Below the pieces are notes generated by a model. It had not been told where the DNA came from. It did not search any database and saw nothing but the letters and a program-made list of their open reading frames with translations. 7,964 bases of DNA from Pseudomonadota bacterium. Lineage in GTDB: Bacteria; Pseudomonadota; Gammaproteobacteria; Burkholderiales; Rhodocyclaceae. Shown here one piece after another: positions 1 through 5,270 of the stretch. The position numbers were made by a program, and so were the translations under genes. Position 1 is the stretch's first letter, and the number at the start of each line of letters is the position of its first letter. The stretch covers positions 1 through 7,964 of the forward strand of contig JAEWVQ010000036.1 of the NCBI GenBank assembly GCA_023459095.1. The letters run 5' to 3'.

Positions 1-221
1 GGATCGGGGCCGTTGTTGGTGACCCGCATGATGTAGGTGAACAAGCCGCCGGCAGGCCCTGGATCGGGCGAGTCGGCGTGGTTCACCAGAATGTCGGCGG
101 ACTGCGCGAGCGCAGCGCCCGCCACCGCGGCGTTCAGCGCGAGCGCCAGCAGCCCGTGGCCGAAGGCGCGACCGCCCCATGCGCTCGCGCCCCCCCATTT
201 CTTTCCCGGATTTCCGTCCAT
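1..221 (-). CDS. Secreted DUF11-type surface protein, N-terminal part (3' end beyond left edge)
   Basis: An open frame on the minus strand begins at the ATG at 221-219 and runs off the left edge, giving 73 visible codons. A good Shine-Dalgarno GGAGG (232-228) sits 6 nt upstream of this ATG, which decides the start. The N-terminus reads as a signal peptide: a short charged stretch (MDGNPGKK), a hydrophobic core around residues 23-38 (GLLALALNAAVAGAAL) and a likely cleavage after ALA at 38-40. The mature part starts with SADILVNHADSPDPGPAGG and continues FTYIMRVTNNGPD, which is the characteristic opening of DUF11 / conserved-repeat domains (beta-sandwich repeats of bacterial surface and exported proteins). 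Function is unknown beyond export; adhesion or envelope roles are typical of the family. The gene is divergent from the thioredoxin-like gene and has no visible link to the salicylate genes. The start and signal peptide are fairly sure; the family call rests on a short motif. Confidence 0.72.
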   Translation of the reverse strand, partial: MDGNPGKKWGGASAWGGRAFGHGLLALALNAAVAGAALAQSADILVNHADSPDPGPAGGLFTYIMRVTNNGPD

Positions 222-457
222 CCCTGACCTCCATATGCAACGCATATCCGCATGGCAATTGCTGCCCTGCAAAAACGCGGACTGTATGGACTCCCATCAG
301 GGGCTGCCATCACGGACATTCACCAAAATCACCGATTCCTAACATTCCGTTGAAATCGACGACGCATGCATCGCGCATTCACATTGCATCGCAACATGAC
401 CGGTCGCGGCGCCCCCCGGCGCGGGCGGGGGGCGCGGATTGCCGGTATCCTTGGGCG
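222..457. promoter_or_regulatory. Divergent spacer with short inverted and direct repeats
   Basis: This 236-bp gap separates the divergent DUF11-type gene and the thioredoxin-like gene and must carry the promoters of both unless they are leaderless or read from elsewhere. It is visibly less GC-rich than the genes around it over 230-400. A perfect inverted repeat ATATGC-AAC-GCATAT lies at 233-247, directly upstream of the Shine-Dalgarno of the DUF11 gene. The octamer TGCATCGC occurs twice in direct orientation at 367-374 and 385-392, 18 bp apart. I found no convincing -35/-10 pair on either strand, so no promoter is placed. Confidence 0.4.
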
Positions 458-1006
458 ATGACCGAACCGAATACCGCGCCCCCCGCTCCGCAGCCACCCA
501 GACCCCGCCGCTGGCGGCGCCTCGCGCTCGAACTCGGCGCGGTCGCCGCCGTCGTCGTCGCCGTGCAGGCCTGGCAGGCGCGCGACGTGCCGGGCGGGCC
601 AGCGCCCGCGTTCGAGGGCGTGTTCGCCGACGGCACGCGGCGCAGCCTGGCCGACTGGCGGGCGCAACACCCCGGGGTGACCGGCGTGTATTTCTGGGCG
701 GAGTGGTGCCCGATCTGCAAGGCGCAGGAGGGCAGCGTGGACGCGCTGCGCGCGGACTGGCCGGTGTTGAGCGTGGCGATGCAGTCGGGCACGGCGGCCG
801 AGGTCGCCGCGGTACTCGCCGCGCGCGGCCTCGCCTGGCCGACCGCGGTGGACGTCGACGGCCGCATCGCCGCGGCTTACGGGCTGCGCGGCGTGCCGGC
901 CTTCATCGTGATCGGCGCCGACGGCACGATCCGTTCGGTGGCGGTGGGCTACACCACCGAGTGGGGGATGCGCCTGCGGCTGTGGTGGGCGGCGGCGACC
1001 TCGTGA
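458..1006 (+). CDS. Membrane-anchored thioredoxin-fold protein (TlpA/ScsD-like disulfide oxidoreductase)
   Basis: The 182-residue protein has a proline-rich, basic cytoplasmic start (residues 1-21, ending RPRRWRR), one membrane anchor at about 22-39, and a periplasmic thioredoxin-like domain from about residue 48. The active site is WCPIC (Cys84, Cys87) preceded by YFWAE, and the conserved cis-proline is in GVPAF (Pro147). This layout matches the short periplasmic thiol-disulfide proteins of the TlpA/ScsD type, which reduce or isomerise disulfides in exported proteins or in apocytochromes; the particular partner cannot be read from sequence. The ATG at 458 was chosen because it is the only in-frame ATG near the domain; the frame stays open back to 179, but that upstream translation has no hydrophobic or conserved features. 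No clear Shine-Dalgarno precedes 458. The gene converges on the ferredoxin gene with 22 bp between the stop codons. ScsD, TlpA and ResA/CcmG-like proteins are all possible; the CPIC sequence and small size favour ScsD-like. Confidence 0.82.
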   Translation: MTEPNTAPPAPQPPRPRRWRRLALELGAVAAVVVAVQAWQARDVPGGPAPAFEGVFADGTRRSLADWRAQHPGVTGVYFWAEWCPICKAQEGSVDALRADWPVLSVAMQSGTAAEVAAVLAARGLAWPTAVDVDGRIAAAYGLRGVPAFIVIGADGTIRSVAVGYTTEWGMRLRLWWAAATS

Positions 1007-1028
1007 CGCGCCGCCTTGCCGCAGCGGC

Positions 1029-1346
1029 TCAGGCGAGCGCGACGAAGACCCGGCCGCCGTCGATCTTCACCGGATAGGTGCGCAGGTCCTCGGTGAGCGG
1101 CGCGCACAGCGCCTGGCCCGAGCGCACGTCGAACTTGCCCTGGTGCAGCGGGCACTCGATCTCGTGGCCGTCGAGAAAGCCGTCGCACAGGCGGGCGTGG
1201 CCGTGGGTGCAGAGGTTGTCGCTGGCGTAGATTTCGCCATCGACGCTGTAGAGCGCGATGTCGCGGCCGGCGACCTCGACGCCGATCACGTCGCCCTGCG
1301 GTACCGCGTCCACCGCCGCGGCGGCGATCCATTCCTGGGTGCTCAT
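1029..1346 (-). CDS. nagAb: Rieske-type [2Fe-2S] ferredoxin of salicylate 5-hydroxylase
   Basis: The 105-residue protein is a soluble Rieske ferredoxin that carries electrons from the NagAa reductase to the NagGH oxygenase. The cluster ligands are visible as Cys46-Thr-His48, a 16-residue spacer, then Cys65-Pro-Leu-His68; the length is normal for ferredoxins of naphthalene- and biphenyl-dioxygenase systems. The ATG at 1346-1344 is chosen because a GAGGA Shine-Dalgarno overlaps the stop codon of the preceding small-subunit gene, leaving an 8-bp gap between the genes. The frame stays open upstream to 1529, but that part overlaps the small-subunit gene in another frame and is not plausible protein. 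It is the last gene of the operon, and no hairpin with a T tract follows it before the convergent gene ending at 1006. The position after large and small subunits is the same as nagAb in the Ralstonia U2 nag operon (recalled, not searched). Confidence 0.93.
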   Translation of the reverse strand: MSTQEWIAAAAVDAVPQGDVIGVEVAGRDIALYSVDGEIYASDNLCTHGHARLCDGFLDGHEIECPLHQGKFDVRSGQALCAPLTEDLRTYPVKIDGGRVFVALA

Positions 1347-1354
1347 GGCTGTCC

Positions 1355-1858
1355 TCAGATCGGGTAGATGATCGAGTTCGGAATCATCTCGCTGTCGTAC
1401 ACACAGACGCGCTCGGCGAACTTCAGCCCCTGCGGCGTGCGCACCACCACATCGAGATAGCGGCCGACGTTGAACACGGTGCTGACCTCGGAGAGCTTGG
1501 TGCGGAACACCGCGTAATTGGCCTCGCAATGCCAGCGCAGACCACCGGCCGCGCTCTCCGCCTTGCGCACCACCGGCGCGCCGGTGACGTGGCGCTGGTA
1601 GTAGGGGTCGTGGAACAGGGTTTCGCGTATGCCATAGACGCGGTCCTTGAGCATGCCCTTGCTGTCGAAGGCCAGCGTCGCCAGCGGAAAGCCGCGTTCA
1701 TGGTTCTCGCGCGGCACCAACCGGTAAAGGCAGTCCTCGGTGAAGAATTCCGGCCACAGGTCCCAGTCGCCGGAGTCGACCGCGGCGGCGTAGTCGGCGT
1801 AGAGATTGGTCAGTTCGAACCAGTCGGCGAAGTTCATCTCGATTTTGCCTGCGCTCAT
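1355..1858 (-). CDS. nagH: Salicylate 5-hydroxylase small (beta) oxygenase subunit
   Basis: The 167-residue protein belongs to the ring-hydroxylating dioxygenase beta-subunit family, which has an NTF2/SnoaL-like cone fold and packs with the alpha subunit in the oxygenase, probably as an alpha3beta3 hexamer. Family features visible are the N-terminal helix region with LYADYAAAVDSGDWDLWPEFF (residues about 19-39), ED-CLYRLVPRENHERGFPL, the RVYGIRETLFHDPYYQRH stretch (73-90) and the C-terminal AERVCVYDSEMIPNSIIYPI. It has no cofactor ligands; its role is structural, with some influence on substrate fit. The ATG at 1858-1856 overlaps the TGA of nagG by the four bases ATGA, so the two subunits are probably translationally coupled. 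The same frame stays open upstream to 3085, but that stretch is antiphase to nagG and is not coding. The length and wording of the sequence match NagH better than NdoC/NagAd, which are larger. Confidence 0.9.
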   Translation of the reverse strand: MSAGKIEMNFADWFELTNLYADYAAAVDSGDWDLWPEFFTEDCLYRLVPRENHERGFPLATLAFDSKGMLKDRVYGIRETLFHDPYYQRHVTGAPVVRKAESAAGGLRWHCEANYAVFRTKLSEVSTVFNVGRYLDVVVRTPQGLKFAERVCVYDSEMIPNSIIYPI

Positions 1859-3123
1859 TGCTTGTCCTCCATGACCCGGCGCCAGTAGGCGTACATGCCG
1901 CGGATCAGCGTTTCGGTGACCATGTGATCGGTGTGGGTGTCGACCCCGCGGCCGCCGAGCTCGGCCAGCGCGCGGTAATAGGGCTTCTGCTCGAAGCCTT
2001 CCTGCGAGAACTCGATGACCTCGCCGTCGTCGGCGGAGACGAAACCCGCCGGGCCGAACAGGTTGGCTTGGCGCAGCCGGCGCGCGAGCATTTCGTCGCT
2101 GTCGTCCTCGAAGGCGAAGTGGGTCCACACGAAGTCGAAGGCGCCGTGGCCGTCGGGCTGGATGTGGCGGGTGGAGACGCTGTTGACCTGCTGCTGCAGG
2201 ATCACGCTCGGGAACAGCGTGGTCATCACCGCGGTCGGGCCGTTCCACCACGGCTCGGGCACGATGTCGAGGAAGCGCGGGTCGTTGAGCTGCATGCTCT
2301 CCTTGAAGCTCGACACCTGGGTCACCTGCTCCGCCTTGCCGCCCTGGCCGCGCGTCGAGATCATCGCCGCATGGCGGCCGTGTTCGTCCATCTTCAGTTC
2401 GGACTTGTTGTCGGCGCGCCAGAGCCCGAAGGTGACGAACCAGGTGTGCAGCAGGCCGGGGTGATAGGGGTCCTTGATGTTCTCCTGCATCAGTTTCCAG
2501 TTGCCGGGAATGTGCTGGCGGTTGTAGCCGAGAATGCGCAGCTTGCGGCCGTTGAAGAGGCGGTCGAAGTACGGGAGGATGGTCGGGCCGATGTAGTCCT
2601 CCAGCGGCTCGACCGCGTGGTCGAAGGAGGCGAACACCACGCCGCCGCGAGTCGCGACTTTCAACTTGGTGAGGCCGTGGTCCTCCACCTTGAAATCCGC
2701 CGGCATGCCGCCATTCACCTTGCCGTCCTGCTTCACCCCGCGGCGGAAGGGCACGCCCTGCAGGTCGCCCTTGAGGCTGTAGTTCCACTGGTGATACGGA
2801 CAGACGAAGTCCTTGCGGTTGCCATGGCGCTCGCGACAGAAACGCATGCCGCGATGGGCGCAGACGTTTTCCACCACGCTGATGCCACCCTCGGCGTCGC
2901 GCACCATGATCACCGAGCGCTCGCCCACCACCGTGCGCTTGAAGTCGCCCGGCTCGGGAATCTCCGCCTCGAGGCCGACGTAGCACCAGTGGCCCTTGTA
3001 GAAGAAGCGCTCCAGTTCCTGGTTGTGCACCGCGTCGTCGGTATAGACCTTGAACGGGATGCGGCTGCTGCCTTCGTTTTCCCAACTGACGCCGGCGGGA
3101 AACACGGTCGATGCTGCGCTCAT
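1855..3123 (-). CDS. nagG: Salicylate 5-hydroxylase large (alpha) oxygenase subunit
   Basis: The 422-residue protein is the catalytic subunit of a Rieske non-haem iron oxygenase, expected to turn salicylate plus O2 and two electrons into gentisate. The N-terminal Rieske domain has Cys88-Ala-His90, a 17-residue spacer and Cys108-Pro-Tyr-His111. The catalytic domain has the mononuclear iron motif Asp218-Pro-Tyr-His221-x4-His226; Asp218 is the residue expected to bridge to the neighbouring Rieske centre, and the third iron ligand is probably Asp365 or Asp366 in FVSADDGEV. Phrases such as VENVCAHRGMRFCRERHGN, VPFRRGVKQDGKVNGGMP and FGPAGFVSADDGEVIEFSQ agree closely with NagG as I remember it. The ATG at 3123-3121 has a GAGGAG Shine-Dalgarno 8 nt upstream; the open frame extends to 3222, but that would overlap nagAa and lacks family similarity. 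Paralogues acting on anthranilate or other ortho-substituted benzoates cannot be excluded, so the family is sure and the substrate is likely. Confidence 0.93.
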   Translation of the reverse strand: MSAASTVFPAGVSWENEGSSRIPFKVYTDDAVHNQELERFFYKGHWCYVGLEAEIPEPGDFKRTVVGERSVIMVRDAEGGISVVENVCAHRGMRFCRERHGNRKDFVCPYHQWNYSLKGDLQGVPFRRGVKQDGKVNGGMPADFKVEDHGLTKLKVATRGGVVFASFDHAVEPLEDYIGPTILPYFDRLFNGRKLRILGYNRQHIPGNWKLMQENIKDPYHPGLLHTWFVTFGLWRADNKSELKMDEHGRHAAMISTRGQGGKAEQVTQVSSFKESMQLNDPRFLDIVPEPWWNGPTAVMTTLFPSVILQQQVNSVSTRHIQPDGHGAFDFVWTHFAFEDDSDEMLARRLRQANLFGPAGFVSADDGEVIEFSQEGFEQKPYYRALAELGGRGVDTHTDHMVTETLIRGMYAYWRRVMEDKQ

Positions 3124-3172
3124 GGTTGTCTCCTCCTCGTTGTTCCGTGTTGTGTTTGGTGTCGTGATCTGC

Positions 3173-4159
3173 TCACCACGCCGCCGGATAGAAGGCGTCG
3201 GCATGGACGTGATTCGGTGCAATGCCGAGGCGGTCGGCGAGCAGGCTCACCGCCTCCACCATCGCCGGCGCGCCGCACAGGTAGGCGCGCCAGCCGGCGA
3301 GGCTGTGGTGGTCGGCGGCGATGGCGTCGGTCACCAGACCGCTGCGCAGCGCCGGGTCGGCGTTGCCGGTGGCGACGACGATGTGCACCGTCAGGTTGTC
3401 GTACTGGTCGGCGAGCGCCTGCAGCCGGTCGGCGTCGTAGAGGTCGCGCGGGCTGCGCACGCCGAAGTAGAGATGGATGGGGTTGTCCATGCCGGCTTCG
3501 AGCGCGCCGCGCACGATGGACAGCACCGGCGCCAGTCCGGTACCGCCGCCCACGCACAGCATCGGCCCCTGGTGCTTGCGGCGCAGGTAGGCGGTGCCGA
3601 GCGGGCCCGACACTCTTACCGCATCGCCCACCTTCAACTGCTCGAAGACGTAGGCGCTGACGCGACCGCCCTCGACCCGGCGCACCTGGAACTCCTGCTC
3701 GCCGTCCTGCGCCAGCCCGGCCATCGAATACGGCCGGATGTGGTCCGGGGTGAATTGCAGGCTGGCGTACTGGCCGGGGGAAAAATCCAGCGGCTTGGCG
3801 AGCGTGAGGCGCAGGCGGCGGATGTCGTGGGTGGGGGCCTCGATCGCAGCGACGGTGGCCTTGACGATGCGCGCCGGATGAACCACCACCTCGTCCGGTT
3901 CGGGAATCTCGATCACGCAGTCGCTGGTGAGCACCGCCTGGCAAGCGAGCACGCCGCGCTGATCGCCGCCCTTGCTGCGCCCGGCCGCCGGGCCGGCATC
4001 GAGCACCTCGCCGGCACGCACCTCGCAGCGGCAGGTGCCGCAGCGCCCCGACATGCAGCTGTAGGAAATCGGCACCTCGGCCGCGCGCAGCACTTCCAGC
4101 AGATTGGCGCCGATCTCGAAGTTCAGCTTGCGGTCGATCGGTTGTACATGCAGCTCCAT
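3173..4159 (-). CDS. nagAa: NAD(P)H:ferredoxin reductase of salicylate 5-hydroxylase
   Basis: The 328-residue protein transfers electrons from NAD(P)H through FAD and a plant-type [2Fe-2S] cluster to the NagAb ferredoxin. The N-terminal domain (about 1-95) carries the cluster ligands Cys35, Cys40 and Cys43 in YSCMSGRCGTCRC, with Cys73 in LACQ. The FAD domain (about 98-195) has the binding motif RPYSMAG (142-148). The NAD domain has GGGTGLAP (204-211) and CGAPAMV (295-301), and the C-terminus is the usual HADAFYP. This domain order (ferredoxin, FAD, NAD) is that of NagAa/NdoR and of benzoate-type reductases. The ATG at 4159-4157 follows a GGGAG Shine-Dalgarno. It is the first gene of the operon, 49 bp ahead of nagG, and shares a 114-bp divergent spacer with nagR. 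In naphthalene degraders the same reductase also serves naphthalene dioxygenase, but no such subunits are present here. Confidence 0.92.
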   Translation of the reverse strand: MELHVQPIDRKLNFEIGANLLEVLRAAEVPISYSCMSGRCGTCRCEVRAGEVLDAGPAAGRSKGGDQRGVLACQAVLTSDCVIEIPEPDEVVVHPARIVKATVAAIEAPTHDIRRLRLTLAKPLDFSPGQYASLQFTPDHIRPYSMAGLAQDGEQEFQVRRVEGGRVSAYVFEQLKVGDAVRVSGPLGTAYLRRKHQGPMLCVGGGTGLAPVLSIVRGALEAGMDNPIHLYFGVRSPRDLYDADRLQALADQYDNLTVHIVVATGNADPALRSGLVTDAIAADHHSLAGWRAYLCGAPAMVEAVSLLADRLGIAPNHVHADAFYPAAW

Positions 4160-4273
4160 CGCGGGCTCCCGGTGGCGAAACGGTCGATGGGCGCCATCAT
4201 GGATCGAAGCTTGTTATGCATCCATAAAATGGATTGAATACACCGCATCACTTGCCTGAATGTCGGGGAACAC
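4160..4273. promoter_or_regulatory. nagR-nagAa divergent control region
   Basis: The 114 bp between the divergent starts hold the control signals for both units. Besides the NagR box (4247-4261) there is a perfect inverted repeat ATCCAT-AAA-ATGGAT at 4220-4234, a further ATGGAT at 4199-4204, and GATGG-GCG-CCATC at 4186-4198. For the operon, a weak -10 candidate reads CATAAC (4218-4213) or TAACAA (4216-4211) on the minus strand, with no good -35; such weak -35 elements are usual in LysR-activated promoters. If the start of transcription lies near 4204, the NagR box would sit at roughly -43 to -57, suitable for activation. For nagR, TAAAAT at 4225-4230 is a possible plus-strand -10. A GGGGA Shine-Dalgarno (4265-4269) precedes nagR. 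The exact promoter elements are guesses; that the region is regulatory is well supported by gene layout. Confidence 0.7.
4247..4261 (-). promoter_or_regulatory. Predicted NagR/NahR binding box
   Basis: On the minus strand this site reads ATTCAGGCAAGTGAT. The NahR-box consensus that I recall is ATTCACGCT-NN-TGAT, and 11 of its 13 fixed positions match; the differences are C to G at position 6 and T to A at position 9. It lies in the nagR-nagAa spacer, oriented as expected for activating the nagAa operon and only 12 bp before the nagR start codon, so it could also serve autoregulation. The match was made by eye from a remembered consensus. Confidence 0.68.
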
Positions 4274-5188
4274 ATGGAACTGCGCGACATCGACCTCAAC
4301 CTGCTGGTGGTGTTCAACCAGCTGCTCACCGAGCGCAAGGTGTCGGCGGTCGCCGAACGCCTCGGCCTGAGCCAGCCGGCGGTGAGCAACGCGCTGCGCC
4401 GCCTGCGCGCGCTGCTCGACGATCCGCTGTTCGTGCGCACCGGCCGCGGCATGGAGCCGACCCCGTTCGCGCTGCAGCTCGCCGAGCCGGTGGCCTACGC
4501 ACTCGGCACCCTGCAGCACGCGCTCAACCAGCCGCAGCGCTTCGATCCGGCCACCAGCCAGCGCAGCTTCACGCTGGCGATGACCGACATCGGCGAGATC
4601 TATTTCCTGCCCGTGCTCATGGAGGCGCTTGCGCGCGCCGCGCCCGGCGTGCGCATCAGCACGGTGCGCGACACCGGCGCCCGCCTGCGCGACGAGATGG
4701 AGAGCGGCGCGGTGGATCTGGCGATCGGCCTGTTGCCCGCGCTGCAGGCCGGCTTTTTTCAGCGCCGGCTGTTCCGCCAGCGCTACGTCTGCCTGCTGCG
4801 CCGCGGCCATCCCGCCGCCGCACAGCCGCTCACCCTGGCGCATTTTTCCGCGCTCGATCACGTCGTGGTGATCTCCGGCGGCACCGGCCACAGCGAGGTG
4901 GATGCGATGCTCGAACGCGCCGGCGTGGAACGGCGGGTGCGCCTCGTGGTGCCCCACTTCATCGCCGTCGGCCACATCCTGCACAGCACCGACATGATCG
5001 CCACCGTGCCGGAGCGCTTCGCCACGCGCTGCGCCGAGCCTTTCGATCTGGTCGCCCTGCCCCATCCGGCCAATCTGCCCGAAATCGCGATCAACCTCTT
5101 CTGGCACGAGCGCTATCACCGCGACCCGGCGAGCCGCTGGCTGCGCGAACTGCTGGTCGAGCTGTTTGCCGAAACCGCCGGCGCCTGA
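4274..5188 (+). CDS. nagR: LysR-type activator of the NahR/NagR/DntR family
   Basis: The 304-residue protein is a LysR-family regulator, expected to activate the nagAa operon when salicylate binds. The winged helix-turn-helix lies at about residues 8-65 (LLVVFNQLLTERKVSAVAERLGLSQPAVSNALRRLR region), followed by a linker and a substrate-binding domain. The start MELRDIDLNLLVVFNQLL, the segment SFTLAMTDIGEIYF (98-111), VPHF-AVGHIL and LPEIAINLFWH are almost word for word those of NahR, NagR and DntR as I remember them, which separates it from other LysR subfamilies. Residue 169, in RRLFRQRYVC, lies in the inducer pocket of this family (Asn in NahR, His in DntR, from memory) and is Gln here. The ATG at 4274 follows GGGGA with a suitable spacing. 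The gene is divergent from the operon it should control and is followed within 13 bp by a bidirectional terminator. The family is very sure; salicylate as inducer is likely but not shown. Confidence 0.94.
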   Translation: MELRDIDLNLLVVFNQLLTERKVSAVAERLGLSQPAVSNALRRLRALLDDPLFVRTGRGMEPTPFALQLAEPVAYALGTLQHALNQPQRFDPATSQRSFTLAMTDIGEIYFLPVLMEALARAAPGVRISTVRDTGARLRDEMESGAVDLAIGLLPALQAGFFQRRLFRQRYVCLLRRGHPAAAQPLTLAHFSALDHVVVISGGTGHSEVDAMLERAGVERRVRLVVPHFIAVGHILHSTDMIATVPERFATRCAEPFDLVALPHPANLPEIAINLFWHERYHRDPASRWLRELLVELFAETAGA

Positions 5189-5200
5189 CGCGCGCCCCAG

Positions 5201-5238
5201 AAAAAAAAGGGCGCTGCCCGCAGGCAGCGCCCTTTTTT
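5201..5238. terminator. Bidirectional intrinsic terminator between nagR and dctM
   Basis: A perfect 10-bp GC-rich stem, GGGCGCTGCC (5209-5218) with GGCAGCGCCC (5223-5232), closes a 4-nt loop CGCA. It is flanked by eight A (5201-5208) and six T (5233-5238), so a U tract follows the hairpin in either direction. It lies between the converging nagR and dctM genes and should end both transcripts. Confidence 0.95.
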
Positions 5239-5270
5239 GGGGTCGTCCTCCGCCCTGCGACGGAGGTCGA

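Noticed and set aside
350..412. TTGAAA (350-355) and TTGCAT (384-389) as -35 elements for the thioredoxin-like gene.
   Set aside because: No acceptable -10 hexamer occurs 16-19 bp downstream of either.
179..457. N-terminal extension of the thioredoxin-like protein to an ATG at 179.
   Set aside because: It would overlap the start of the divergent DUF11-type gene and put 93 unconserved residues before the membrane anchor.
1007..1031. A possible GCCGC...GCGGC hairpin between the stop codons of the thioredoxin-like gene and nagAb as a terminator.
   Set aside because: The stem is only five bases and no T tract follows on either strand.
1355..3085. A 576-codon minus-strand frame that includes the small oxygenase subunit with a long N-terminal extension.
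   Set aside because: The extension is the out-of-frame reading of nagG, Arg/Pro/His rich without conserved features; the real start is the ATG at 1858 in an ATGA overlap.
1858..3660. A 600-codon plus-strand open frame antisense to nagG and part of nagAa.
   Set aside because: It lies opposite genes with clear cofactor motifs, has no ribosome site or recognisable domain, and its composition (Ala, Arg, Val, Gly rich) is that of the antisense of GC-rich coding DNA.
3050..4237. A 395-codon plus-strand frame over nagAa and the nagG start.
   Set aside because: It is antisense to a reductase with intact 2Fe-2S, FAD and NAD motifs, and has no family features of its own.
4214..5119. A 301-codon minus-strand frame opposite nagR.
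   Set aside because: It is antisense to a near-canonical NahR-type regulator and shows low-complexity Ala/Glu/His/Arg composition.
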